NCBI RefSeq assembly: GCF_018598225.1
Contig: NZ_JAHESF010000015.1
Location: forward strand, 111,676-175,675
DNA from: Chryseosolibacter histidinae
GTDB lineage: Bacteria > Bacteroidota > Bacteroidia > Cytophagales > Cyclobacteriaceae
Length of the DNA: 64,000 nucleotides
Direction: 5' to 3'
In this document: positions 17,307 to 26,084 of the stretch, one piece after another
Layout: every line of letters begins with the position of its first letter
Position numbering within the stretch: the stretch's first letter is position 1
Translations under genes and position numbers: made by a program
The notes under the pieces: model-generated
Databases searched by the model: none
What the model was told of the DNA's origin: nothing
The model's input: only the letters and a program-made list of their open reading frames with translations

Positions 17307-18584
17307 ATGGCCAACTCTAATTCAAGACGCAAGTTTTTTAAAAATGCCCTTTCAGCGGGGGCCCTGGCACCGCTCGCCGTGTATGGCCAGGGATTTGAAA
17401 CAGCCATCAATAACGCACCGAAGGCATCGGCCCCGGCGGACCTGAAGATCACCAACATCAAATGTGGTTACATCCGCGGCGGTCACAGCCTCTTTGTGAA
17501 AATATATACCAACCAGGATGTCTGGGGATGTGGCGAGGGTGTGGACGCAACACCGGGCACGTATCATCTTGTAAAACTTTTCGAAGCACGACTCAAAGGC
17601 AAAAGCCCTCTCAATGTTCACAGGCTGTTTGAAGACATCCGGCGTGGCGGATTTTTCGAGGGCGCCCAATCGGGTATGTATGTGGCGGTGCTTTCGGCAG
17701 TAGAGTCTGCGTTGTGGGACCTCGCCGGCAAAGCGCTTGGCCTGCCCGTATACCAGCTGCTGGGCGGAAAGTTTCGCGACAGGATCCGTGTGTATTGTGA
17801 TACGGCGTTGTACCAAAGCAATCTGCCCACACCCAAAGATTTTGCAGACAGTGCGCTGAAGGCGAAGAACATGGGATTCAATGCGATCAAATTTGACCTC
17901 GATCAGTTCAACGACCCGAATAAATACGATCCGTATAACTGGACAGCCAGCCCTGCCGAGCTTCAACGCATGGTAGACCAGGTGGCGGCAGCGCGTCAGG
18001 CGGTGGGACCGAACATCGATATCTGCATCGACATGCACGGAAGGTACGATGCCGTTACAGCGCAGCAGATCGCCAAACGACTGGAACCCATGAACCTGAT
18101 GTGGCTGGAGGAGCCGATCCCCGCGGAAAATGTAGAAGCTTATAAATCGATCACCGACTCTACCAGCACACCGATTTGCGCCGGAGAAAATCTTTACCTC
18201 GCGCACGGCTTCAGGAGACTGCTGGAGATGAGCGCTGTCGACATCATCATGCCCGACCTGCAAAAAGCAGGTGGGTTGGGAGAGGGGCAACGCATCGCCA
18301 ACCTCGCCAATCTTTACTACGTGCCGTTCGCGCCGCACATGGTAGCTTCCTATCTCGGCGCCATGGCCTCCTGTCACGTATGCGCTTCTGTTCCAAATTT
18401 CCTCATACTCGAGTGGCAGATCTATTTTCATGACAACCCCATGTTCAAGGAAATTGTGAAGTTCGATGGTCCCATGGTGGAGAACGGTTTTATCAAGCTC
18501 TCCGAAAAACCAGGCGTGGGTGTCGAAATCAATGAGGAAGGGATGCGAAGGTATGCAACACCCGGGATGCCGTTCTTCGAGTAG
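17307..18584 (+). CDS. Tat-exported enolase-superfamily enzyme, copy 2
   Basis: Mandelate racemase/dehydratase-type enzyme of 425 residues with a twin-arginine signal (SRRKFFK, R7-R8) and a short hydrophobic region ending near YGQ (28). Unlike copy 1, the active site is canonical for DgoD-like sugar-acid dehydratases: IKFD (K195, D197), DMHGRY (D242, H244), WLEEP (E268), AGENLY (E294), MPDLQKAGG and APHMVASYLG (H344). It probably removes water from an aldonic acid to give a 2-keto-3-deoxy acid. The partner RraA-like enzyme would be suited to cleaving such a product. It is the last gene of the locus; a hairpin repeat follows 37 bases after the stop. Confidence 0.87.
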   Translation: MANSNSRRKFFKNALSAGALAPLAVYGQGFETAINNAPKASAPADLKITNIKCGYIRGGHSLFVKIYTNQDVWGCGEGVDATPGTYHLVKLFEARLKGKSPLNVHRLFEDIRRGGFFEGAQSGMYVAVLSAVESALWDLAGKALGLPVYQLLGGKFRDRIRVYCDTALYQSNLPTPKDFADSALKAKNMGFNAIKFDLDQFNDPNKYDPYNWTASPAELQRMVDQVAAARQAVGPNIDICIDMHGRYDAVTAQQIAKRLEPMNLMWLEEPIPAENVEAYKSITDSTSTPICAGENLYLAHGFRRLLEMSAVDIIMPDLQKAGGLGEGQRIANLANLYYVPFAPHMVASYLGAMASCHVCASVPNFLILEWQIYFHDNPMFKEIVKFDGPMVENGFIKLSEKPGVGVEINEEGMRRYATPGMPFFE

Positions 18585-18621
18585 TGTGAATATCCGGTGG
18601 CCTTTTTCAATTTTAATAGAA

Positions 18622-18783
18622 CCGTCATCCAGAGCGATGATTGTGTGATGGGCTGTGCGAGCGAAGGATCCCCTGTTATATACTGCGTACTTAGCACTTG
18701 CATCTGCGCTATGCGTTCGTTCGTTGCCGCAAGGAGATCCTTCACTCCCGCCAGCCATTGCGCTTCCCCGTTCAGGATGACGG
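18622..18783. repeat. Nested inverted-repeat element (CCGTCATCC ... GGATGACGG)
   Basis: Outer arms CCGTCATCC (18622-18630) and GGATGACGG (18775-18783) and inner arms GAAGGATC (18663-18670) and GATCCTTC (18736-18743) are all perfect, so the element can fold into one long interrupted hairpin. It fills most of the 265-base gap between the enolase-family gene and the carbamoyltransferase gene. Similar GTCATCC/GAAGGATC elements are, from memory, common in intergenic DNA of many bacteria. Confidence 0.75.
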
Positions 18784-18849
18784 ATTGAGAAACCGTTCAT
18801 GGAACAATTTTTTAGCCCAGTCTCAGCTTTAACCTAAGACTTAACAACT

Positions 18850-20625
18850 ATGTACATACTGGGCATCAATGCGGCATTTCACGATTCATCTGCGGCTTTA
18901 TTAAAAGACGGTGTGCTGCTGGCGGCGGCGGAAGAAGAACGCTTTACACACTTTAAACACGGTAAAAGGCCGATACCTTTTTCAACGTACGAGCTGCCGT
19001 TTCATGCCATCGATTATTGTTTGCGTGTAGCCGGCATTCACCTGAACGATGTAGATCATATCGCTTATTCTTTTAATCCTTACCTGCTGCTGGGAGAAGC
19101 CTACGAGCAATCTGACGTGATCACGCTGCCGTTGCGGCCGTCGCTGTCAAGGGCTATGCAGGAAGAAGTTGTCACGCTTCCGCTAAGCGCAGAAACAAGC
19201 CGTGAAATGGATCAGTGGATGTCGCCATGGGACCCTTTGTTCCTGTCTTCCATTGTGAACGCACCGGGGCAGCTGGCAGACGGTTGGCCACACCACCTTC
19301 AGCCTCGCTTCATCGGCAGCAACAAAGTTGAAGAGCGGTGGCATTTTGTCGATCACCACCTGAGTCATGCCGCCAGCGCATTCCACGCATCGCCTTATAC
19401 CCGCGCTGCCGTGATGACCATTGATGGCCGGGGCGAAAAAGCAACCACCGCTTATTACCAGGGCGAAGCCAATGACCTGGTGCAGCTTGGACAGGTGGAT
19501 ATGCCGCACTCGCTTGGTTTGTTGTATGAACGGGTGACCACGCACCTCGGATTCCTCCATTCTTCCGATGAATATAAAGTGATGGCGCTGGCATCGTATG
19601 GCAAGCCGCAATTTGTGAAGGAATTTCAGTCGATGATCTATGTTTACAAGGACGGCACCTACACCATTGATGATACCGATCTTTCATCGCTGTTCGGCCC
19701 GCAACGAAAAAAAGGTGACGATTTTACAAAACATCATTTCAATATTGCGCATTCCCTGCAAAAAGTGCTGCAGGATACTGTACTCCAGCTGGCGGAATGG
19801 CTGCACGGCCAGACCGGTGACAGTAATTTGTGCATGGCCGGTGGTGTTGCGCTCAACTGTGTGATGAACGCTTACCTGCGCGATCATGGTCCTTTTAAAA
19901 ACATCTGGGTGCAGCCGGCAGCCGGCGATGCAGGCACCGCGTTGGGCGCAGCGCTTTGGATCGATGCAACGGAGCGACTGGTGAACGGCCGGAGCTTTAG
20001 GATGGATCACGCCTACTGGGGTCCGGAGTATGCTGATCACGAGATTGAAAAATTCCTGCAGTGGACGAAAACACCTTACCGGAAATTGAATAATGTTGCG
20101 GCGGAGACTGCGAAGATCCTGGCGGAAGATAAGATCATCGGATGGTATCAGGGGCGTATGGAGTTCGGCCCCCGTGCGTTGGGCAGCAGGTCCATTCTCG
20201 CTTCTCCCATCAATGCTACCATGCAGGCCAGGCTCAATGAAGTAAAGGACCGTGAGGACTTCAGGCCTGTGGCGCCGGTGGTGCTTGAAGAAGATGCTGC
20301 AGAATGGTTTGAGGGCGCTTCCTATTCACCTTTTATGTTGTTTGTTTATCCCGTCAGGCCGGACAAGGCAGACCGCATCCCTGCCGTGAGGCACGTGGAT
20401 GGCACCGCCCGCATCCAGACGGTAAATCAAAAACAACATCCCCTGTACCATCAGCTACTGACAGAATTTAAAAAGCTCACGGGTGTTCCGGTGTTAGTGA
20501 ACACATCATTCAATACACTTGGTAAACCCATTGTTTGTTCACCACGTGATGCCATCGAATGTTTCTGGAGCTCACCGTTCGATGCGCTTGTCATCGGCTC
20601 ATTTCTGATCGAGAAAACTAGGTGA
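18850..20625 (+). CDS. NodU/CmcH-type O-carbamoyltransferase
   Basis: A 591-residue enzyme that would transfer a carbamoyl group from carbamoyl phosphate, through carbamoyl-AMP, to a hydroxyl of a sugar or other acceptor. The N-terminal Kae1-like domain (about 1-350) shows NAAFHDSSAALLKDG, DHHLSHAASAFHASP and MTIDGRGEKATTAY. The C-terminal YrdC-like domain (about 400-591) shows WYQGRMEFGPRALGSRSILA and VNTSFNTLGKPIVCSPRDA. Next to heptosyltransferase-like genes and an ADP-heptose operon, the acceptor may be a heptose or glycan residue. It overlaps the end of the convergent GT9 gene by 8 bases. Confidence 0.9.
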   Translation: MYILGINAAFHDSSAALLKDGVLLAAAEEERFTHFKHGKRPIPFSTYELPFHAIDYCLRVAGIHLNDVDHIAYSFNPYLLLGEAYEQSDVITLPLRPSLSRAMQEEVVTLPLSAETSREMDQWMSPWDPLFLSSIVNAPGQLADGWPHHLQPRFIGSNKVEERWHFVDHHLSHAASAFHASPYTRAAVMTIDGRGEKATTAYYQGEANDLVQLGQVDMPHSLGLLYERVTTHLGFLHSSDEYKVMALASYGKPQFVKEFQSMIYVYKDGTYTIDDTDLSSLFGPQRKKGDDFTKHHFNIAHSLQKVLQDTVLQLAEWLHGQTGDSNLCMAGGVALNCVMNAYLRDHGPFKNIWVQPAAGDAGTALGAALWIDATERLVNGRSFRMDHAYWGPEYADHEIEKFLQWTKTPYRKLNNVAAETAKILAEDKIIGWYQGRMEFGPRALGSRSILASPINATMQARLNEVKDREDFRPVAPVVLEEDAAEWFEGASYSPFMLFVYPVRPDKADRIPAVRHVDGTARIQTVNQKQHPLYHQLLTEFKKLTGVPVLVNTSFNTLGKPIVCSPRDAIECFWSSPFDALVIGSFLIEKTR

Positions 20626-21631
20626 TGGTCCCTGCATAAGCTTTCATCTGCTCCTGCGCACGCCGGATCACCAGCTCAGGATCGGCAGCTTGTTCAAATG
20701 GGATAACGTGGTGCAGGGAGATATCCAGGGGTGCCCACCTTTGCATGTTGGAGAAGGGTGAAAAGATCACCACGCTTGGCACACGCAAGGCTGCCGCGAT
20801 GTGAGAAACGCCGGTATCATTGCTGATGAGAAGCCTGCTGTGGCCGATGATGGAGGCCAGATCGCCCAGGCTCACATGATCGAGCTGGGCGATGGTGTTG
20901 ATCACGGGCGCGTGCATGTGAGCGGCCGTCTCTTCCAGCAACGATCTTTCGTCTTCCGATCCTGTGAGCACAATCTTGTAACCTTTGCGGGCCAGATGGT
21001 CGCCTGCGAGCGCAAAGTTTTTCGCGGGCCATCTCCGCCTTGGGTCACGGGCCCCGGGATGAATGCAGATGTATTTTCCGGGAAGCTCCAATTTGCTGCT
21101 GATCTCTCGGAAGTGAACAATTTCTTCTTCCAGGATCGGAAACTCGAGAAAGGTTCCCTGTCGTGGAATATTCAGGACATCGGTAAGTTTCAGAAACCGC
21201 AGTACTTCATGCTCATCGTCGCCGGATATGGGAAACAGATTTTCGTCGGGGGCGTATTCATCGGGTCTTCGGAGGCCGGTGACTTTTTTCGCGCCCCAGA
21301 GCATACACATCGTGTTGGTGATGGCGCCGTTTCCCTGCATCTGGAGCACGAGGTCATAGTGCTGATCTTGCATATGGTTTAGAAATGCAACCACTTTTTT
21401 AGGATCGAAGGATTGTTCTGGAAGCCCGGGCCATCCGGGGAACTCGATAAAGTGATCGAAATAATGATGGAACCTGTTCACAAAATTCCGTTGCCACGGC
21501 AGGCCGATCAACGTGAGCGATGCGTGAGGCAATGCAGCCTTCAGCGCCCTGATGGCCGGAATGATGCACAGCATGTCTCCCAGCTGCAAAGCCCTGAACA
21601 CGGCTACTTTTTGAATTTTTTCTGCTTCCAT
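20618..21631 (-). CDS. GT9 heptosyltransferase-like glycosyltransferase, copy 1
   Basis: ADP-heptose:LPS heptosyltransferase family (GT9) enzyme. The chosen ATG at 21631 gives 337 residues beginning MEAEKIQKVAVFRALQLGD, which matches the usual start of the GT-B fold. Longer in-frame starts exist (ATG at 21697; an upstream codon at 21745), but the latter would overlap the divergent GT2 gene. Family motifs are ALQLGDMLCIIPAIRALK near the N-terminus, ICIHPGARDPRRRWPAKNF in the centre, and LISNDTGVSHIAAALRVPSV near the C-terminus, where the nucleotide is bound. It would act at the inner membrane or cytoplasm on a glycan acceptor. Confidence 0.87.
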   Translation of the reverse strand: MEAEKIQKVAVFRALQLGDMLCIIPAIRALKAALPHASLTLIGLPWQRNFVNRFHHYFDHFIEFPGWPGLPEQSFDPKKVVAFLNHMQDQHYDLVLQMQGNGAITNTMCMLWGAKKVTGLRRPDEYAPDENLFPISGDDEHEVLRFLKLTDVLNIPRQGTFLEFPILEEEIVHFREISSKLELPGKYICIHPGARDPRRRWPAKNFALAGDHLARKGYKIVLTGSEDERSLLEETAAHMHAPVINTIAQLDHVSLGDLASIIGHSRLLISNDTGVSHIAAALRVPSVVIFSPFSNMQRWAPLDISLHHVIPFEQAADPELVIRRAQEQMKAYAGTIT

Positions 21632-21725
21632 ATCAATCAATGTACACTCCGGTTTGTTAATAATAGTGCCAGGCAGGAGGGCATAAAATTTTTTCATGTA
21701 TGGCTGGTCAAGACAAATTTGAGCA

Positions 21726-22703
21726 ATGAAGATTTCTGTGGTCATACCTACTTATCAGCGCCCCCAGCTTTTACTGCGGTGTGTGGAAGCGCTTGCGCAT
21801 CAGACCTTTCCCCAAGATGAATATGAGATCATTGTTGTAAGCGATGGACCTGATGAGGCAACAAAGGCGGCCCTGCATAAAGTTATTCCCGGCATTGCCA
21901 TCGTGATCAGGTACTATTACCTTCCAAAAAAGAAGGGTCCTGCCGCAGCCCGCAACTACGGCTGGAGGATGGCGCGCAGCAACAGACTCATTGCTTTTAC
22001 GGATGACGATTGTATCCCCGATCCCAAATGGCTGCTTGCTTTTTGGAACGCTTTCCTGCGTTCACCGGGAAACAAATCGGCCTTTACCGGGAAGACCGTT
22101 GTACCGATCCCCGCAGTGCCAACAGATTATGAGCGCAACATCGCGCAATTGGAGAAAGCGGAGTTCATAACGGCAAACTGTGCCTGTACCCGGGCTGCGC
22201 TGGAAAAGGTTGACGGCTTTGACGAGCAGTTTACCATGGCCTGGCGCGAAGACAGCGACCTCCAGTTTAAATTCCTGGAGCACCGTGTACCGATCATCAG
22301 CGTCAAGAATGCCGTGGTCACTCATCCCGTAAGAAAGGCGCCCTGGGGCGTGAGCATCAAAGACGAGAAGAAAGGTGTGTTCAATGCCCTGTTGTTCAAA
22401 AAATTTCCCGAGCTCTACAAAAAAAGGATCCAGCCCGCGCCACCATGGCGTTATTATATGACCCTTGTTTTTATTTTTTCATTCCTGATCGCAGTGTTGA
22501 CCGGCACCTCCTGGCTCATGCTTGTATCCTTCGCCGGCTGGGCTGCATTCACAGGTTGGTTCATCGCCAGGCGGCTTGCCCACACCTCGCACTCCATCAA
22601 CCATATTCTTGAAATGACCGTCACGTCAGCAGTGATCCCCGTGCTCTCCATTTATTACCGGATCTACGGTTCATTGAAATTCAAATCACCCTTGCTACCG
22701 TAA
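21726..22703 (+). CDS. GT2 family glycosyltransferase with C-terminal membrane helices
   Basis: A 325-residue glycosyltransferase. The GT-A domain (about 1-230) starts MKISVVIPTYQRPQ and has VVSDGPDE, the DxD-type metal site FTDDDCIPDP, and AWREDSDLQFKFLE in the acceptor region. Two hydrophobic helices at about 242-285 (YYMTLVFIFSFLIAVLTG and the following segment) would anchor it to the membrane. It diverges from GT9 copy 1 and converges with GT9 copy 2. The sugar transferred is not predictable. Confidence 0.87.
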   Translation: MKISVVIPTYQRPQLLLRCVEALAHQTFPQDEYEIIVVSDGPDEATKAALHKVIPGIAIVIRYYYLPKKKGPAAARNYGWRMARSNRLIAFTDDDCIPDPKWLLAFWNAFLRSPGNKSAFTGKTVVPIPAVPTDYERNIAQLEKAEFITANCACTRAALEKVDGFDEQFTMAWREDSDLQFKFLEHRVPIISVKNAVVTHPVRKAPWGVSIKDEKKGVFNALLFKKFPELYKKRIQPAPPWRYYMTLVFIFSFLIAVLTGTSWLMLVSFAGWAAFTGWFIARRLAHTSHSINHILEMTVTSAVIPVLSIYYRIYGSLKFKSPLLP

Positions 22704-22892
22704 TTCGCCGTTGTTGATGTGCGTTGGTGTGCCGTTGTTCTTGCGCCCTTGTTGGTGTTCTTCACCAACAAGCTGAGCCGTTGTTGGTGTGCCGTTGTTG
22801 GTGTTCTTCACCAACAACCACCCGGTCTCTTTATGCCTCTTGATGGTGTCCTACCAACAAGCTAAACCAACAACCACCAGTCATCTTAATAA
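22704..22892. repeat. Repeat-rich convergent gap with two identical hairpins
   Basis: The 189 bases between two convergent glycosyltransferase genes are built from GTTGTTGGTGT-like units. Two identical perfect hairpins, each with arms TTGTTGGTG and CACCAACAA around a TTCTT loop, lie at 22749-22771 and 22795-22817, 46 bases apart. Degenerate half copies follow (ACCAACAAGC, ACCAACAACC up to 22877). The hairpins may stop transcription from both sides, although no long T run follows. Confidence 0.8.
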
Positions 22893-24023
22893 CTACGGAT
22901 GCTGCTCCTGCTGACGGGTACCTGCGAGCTCAGGAATCCGTGAATCATTCACATCGGTGAGCAGCTCATAAGCAGCTTGAACTATTTCATCGGGCGACGG
23001 AAGCGGCAATGGTCCTTTGCAGCATACATTGTTAGCAAAACGCAGGATCTCGTTCCTGCTTTGTAAATGAGGCGCCACGGTAAATGGCAGGATCTTTCCC
23101 GTTGCCCTCCAGGGCGTGTGCTGGGGGTTGGTCATGGCATAGAGCACCACCACCTTGGTTTGGGTGGCTGCGGCAAGGTGGGCAGTGACCGTGTTAACTG
23201 TGATGACCAGTGGTGCCTGGTTAACCGCCATCACAAATTCGTCCAGGGTGAAAAGGCCTCCACAAGAGAAGGCTCCTTTGCCAATAGCCGTTGCGATGTT
23301 TTTGGTGAGCACCATCTCGTCGGCCGAGCCTGTGATGATCACCTGGTGCCGTAACGCATCCACGATCTTTTTGCCAGCCTCCACCCAAAGGCTCGCCGGG
23401 TATTTTCGTTTTTCTTCTGAGACGCCCGGATGCAGGATCAGCCAGGGTTTGTTGATATCCACACCGGCTGCCGAAAGTTTTTGTTGCACAAAGTGCCAAC
23501 TGTGGTGGGGCAGGCTGATCTCCAGCATATCGTTCTTCACGGAGGCGCCGATGTTGCTCACCAGCGCAAGATCACGTTTCACCTGGTGGCGCATAAAAGA
23601 ATAGGGCTCCTGTTCAGGTACCCAGTAGGTGAGCAGCTTGTATGGGTTCTCACGGCAGTAGGCCAGCCGTCGTGGAATATCTGCAAGCCAGGTAAGCATG
23701 GCCGCCGGCAACGGGTTCTGGCTGAACACGGTAAAGATCACTGCGCCATCGAAACCTTTGCTCCTGAGCAGGTTCACCATGTTGAAGAACGTTTCGCCTG
23801 TGGGCTCGAAGTCGGATTTCACCCAGGAGACATCGCATGGTATCACCTCGTCTATGGAAGGGATCATCCTGGCGATGTTCTTCGCCATAGACGACGTGAG
23901 CACGGTGATCCTGCACTTGAGTGATTCTTTTAAGGCCCTGATGGCAGGTTCGCTCATCATCAGGTCGCCCATGTTGTCGAGGCGTACACATAAAAGATTC
24001 CTGCAGACAGTCCAGTCGTTCAT
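22893..24023 (-). CDS. GT9 heptosyltransferase-like glycosyltransferase, copy 2
   Basis: A 376-residue GT9 enzyme. Motifs are LLCVRLDNMGDLMMSEPAIR at the N-terminus, LILHPGVSEEKRKYPASLW in the centre and VITVNTVTAHLAAATQTKVV near the nucleotide site. It is the last gene of the leftward ADP-heptose operon; its start overlaps the hldE stop by 4 bases (ATGA), indicating translational coupling. Sitting behind the ADP-heptose genes, it is the most likely user of ADP-heptose. It is clearly different from copy 1 in sequence. Confidence 0.88.
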   Translation of the reverse strand: MNDWTVCRNLLCVRLDNMGDLMMSEPAIRALKESLKCRITVLTSSMAKNIARMIPSIDEVIPCDVSWVKSDFEPTGETFFNMVNLLRSKGFDGAVIFTVFSQNPLPAAMLTWLADIPRRLAYCRENPYKLLTYWVPEQEPYSFMRHQVKRDLALVSNIGASVKNDMLEISLPHHSWHFVQQKLSAAGVDINKPWLILHPGVSEEKRKYPASLWVEAGKKIVDALRHQVIITGSADEMVLTKNIATAIGKGAFSCGGLFTLDEFVMAVNQAPLVITVNTVTAHLAAATQTKVVVLYAMTNPQHTPWRATGKILPFTVAPHLQSRNEILRFANNVCCKGPLPLPSPDEIVQAAYELLTDVNDSRIPELAGTRQQEQHP

Positions 24024-25525
24024 GAGTTAGCCATGGTAAGGGTGGGCGCACTGGCGGTGGTAGTGCTGATGCGCCGGATGATCGCGGTGGTTGATTGATC
24101 CGGGATCTGGGGTATAAAAACAATCTCTCCTCCGTTCTCCTCCACCGCGGCAGCTTCCGGAAGTTTGTCTTTCGTGTAGTCACCGCCCTTCACGAAAACA
24201 TTGGGACGCACAACTTTAATGACCGGCACGGGTGTGTCATCGTGCGCATCGCCAAAAGGAATGATATGATCGATGGTACTTAATCCGGAGAGTACCTGGA
24301 TGCGATCAGCCAGGGCGTTGATCGGCCTGCTCTCGCCCTTTAACCTTTTGATGCTCTCGTCTGTATTGATGCCTACCACAAGCACATCGCCGAGCTCACG
24401 CGCACAGTGCAGGTAGGTCACGTGTCCGCTGTGAAGAATGTCGAAACATCCGTTGGTGAACACGATCCGCTTGCCTTGTGCCCGGTAGTTTTCGCACAAC
24501 GACCCCAGGTCGGCCAGCGAATGAATAAATTTAGCTTTCCCGTAGAACCAGTTTTTAAGCTCCGCGGCAGCGCATGAAGAGGTCGACTCCTTGCTCACGG
24601 CAATAGCGGCAGCGGCAGAAGCGATCTCTGCGCTGTGCGGAATGTCACCACCCGAAGCGTACGCCAGCGTGATGGCACTGAGAAACGTATCACCCGCTCC
24701 TGCAACCTGTGGCGATGCTACGGCCGGCGCATGTGCATGATAAACACTTTCTCCGTTCTCAAAGAAAAGCGATCCATCGTGGTCCAGCGTGGCCGCGATA
24801 AGTTTCGCCTGCGTTTTCGCTGTTAGTCTTTCTCCTTCCGCCATCAGCTGCTCCACCCGCGCTGTTGACCTGCTTTCAAGATCCAGTAATTTAACTGCCT
24901 CGTCGTAATTCGGTTTTATGAGGTCGGGCTGGAGACTTGCAAAGAAGGGCAAACGTTTCGAGTCTACGGCCAGAAAGACCGGATGCTGCTCCCGCAACCT
25001 GTTGATGGCTTCGAGCAACGGCGCGGTGATCACACCCTTGTCGTAATCAGAGATGATCACGGCATCGTATTGATGAAAGTTTGATTCGATGTGCGCAATC
25101 AGCTGCAGCACCGTTCCATGATCGATAGGTGTCTGGGTTCCGCAGTCGAAACGGGTGATCACATGCGACCCCGCAACCACACGGGTTTTTACAACGGTGT
25201 CTCTGTTAGGATGCCTGATAATGGTACGCGCCTGCACGCCGATGTTGTTCAGTAGCCGAAGGGCTGTATCACCTTCGGCATCGTTTCCTGTCACGGTGCA
25301 ATAGGTTACTGAAGCGCCCAAGGTTCTGAGGTTGCACACGGTGTTAGCCGATCCGCCCAGCAGCGGGATTTTTTCGGCAACATCCACAATGGCGACCGGG
25401 GCTTCCGGTGATAGACGTGTGCTGGCGCCTTTGAGATATACATCGAGAATGAGGTCGCCAATCACAAGCACGTGCTTCTGGTGAAAACGGTCGATCAGGT
25501 CGTGATATGTACTGTTGTCATGCAT
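24020..25525 (-). CDS. hldE: Bifunctional heptose-7-phosphate kinase / heptose-1-phosphate adenylyltransferase
   Basis: Makes ADP-D-glycero-beta-D-manno-heptose in two steps. The N-terminal PfkB-type kinase domain (about 1-325) has VIGDLILDVYLKG, LLGGSANTVCNL and the catalytic AGAGDTFLSAI. The C-terminal nucleotidyltransferase domain (about 345-480) has VFTNGCFDILHSGHVTYL, with the HxGH-type motif, and VGINTDESIKRLKG. The length of 501 residues is close to the 477 of E. coli HldE. It overlaps gmhB by 8 bases and the downstream GT9 gene by 4 bases. Confidence 0.95.
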   Translation of the reverse strand: MHDNSTYHDLIDRFHQKHVLVIGDLILDVYLKGASTRLSPEAPVAIVDVAEKIPLLGGSANTVCNLRTLGASVTYCTVTGNDAEGDTALRLLNNIGVQARTIIRHPNRDTVVKTRVVAGSHVITRFDCGTQTPIDHGTVLQLIAHIESNFHQYDAVIISDYDKGVITAPLLEAINRLREQHPVFLAVDSKRLPFFASLQPDLIKPNYDEAVKLLDLESRSTARVEQLMAEGERLTAKTQAKLIAATLDHDGSLFFENGESVYHAHAPAVASPQVAGAGDTFLSAITLAYASGGDIPHSAEIASAAAAIAVSKESTSSCAAAELKNWFYGKAKFIHSLADLGSLCENYRAQGKRIVFTNGCFDILHSGHVTYLHCARELGDVLVVGINTDESIKRLKGESRPINALADRIQVLSGLSTIDHIIPFGDAHDDTPVPVIKVVRPNVFVKGGDYTKDKLPEAAAVEENGGEIVFIPQIPDQSTTAIIRRISTTTASAPTLTMANS

Positions 25526-26084
25526 GGGCGTTCTGTTCTAGTATAATGGATACCGCTTGCCGGATGTTCTTTACCACTTCCGTGGGATGACGATCTGCTC
25601 CTGGCTGCCATTCTGTTTCGTTTCCGTTGTCGATGAGAATGGTGCTGCAGCCCGCTTTGTTACCGGCCTCCACATCGTGAAGGATATCGCCTATCATCCA
25701 CGACCGTGAAAGATCGATGTCGAATTGTGTTGCTGCCTTCATGAGCATACCTGGCTTCGGCTTGCGGCACTCGCAGCTCACGGCATACCGCTTCACCGTG
25801 CCCTGGGGATGGTGGGGACAGAAAAATGCGCCGTCGAGCTGAACACCGTCTTTCTTCAGCTCGTCCTGGAGCTTTTCCTGAACGGCGGTGAGCGCTTCTT
25901 CACTGAAATAGCCATGCGCAACCCCCGATTGATTGGAAACCAGGATGAGCAGGTAACCCTGATCCTTCAGTTGCCTTAAACCACAAGCTGCACCCTCCTG
26001 CAGGCGGATCAGCGACGGATCTACATTGTAGGGCACGTCATGGATGAGTGTGCCATCCTTATCGATGAAAACAGCTTTATTCAT
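25518..26084 (-). CDS. gmhB: D,D-heptose 1,7-bisphosphate phosphatase
   Basis: HAD-superfamily phosphatase of 188 residues that removes the C7 phosphate during ADP-heptose synthesis. The catalytic motif VFIDKDGTLIHD (D8, D10), the zinc-binding loop (CPHHPQGT ... CECRKPKPGM) and the late acidic motif MIGDILHDVEAGNKAG are all present. HisB-type phosphatases share this fold, but the flanking hldE and GmhA-type domain make the heptose role firm. It overlaps the upstream fusion gene by 4 bases (ATGA). Confidence 0.92.
   Translation of the reverse strand: MNKAVFIDKDGTLIHDVPYNVDPSLIRLQEGAACGLRQLKDQGYLLILVSNQSGVAHGYFSEEALTAVQEKLQDELKKDGVQLDGAFFCPHHPQGTVKRYAVSCECRKPKPGMLMKAATQFDIDLSRSWMIGDILHDVEAGNKAGCSTILIDNGNETEWQPGADRHPTEVVKNIRQAVSIILEQNAHA

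Noticed and set aside
22704..22892. Possible CRISPR array
   Set aside because: Only two exact hairpin repeats with short, related spacing sequence; no uniform spacers and no cas genes.
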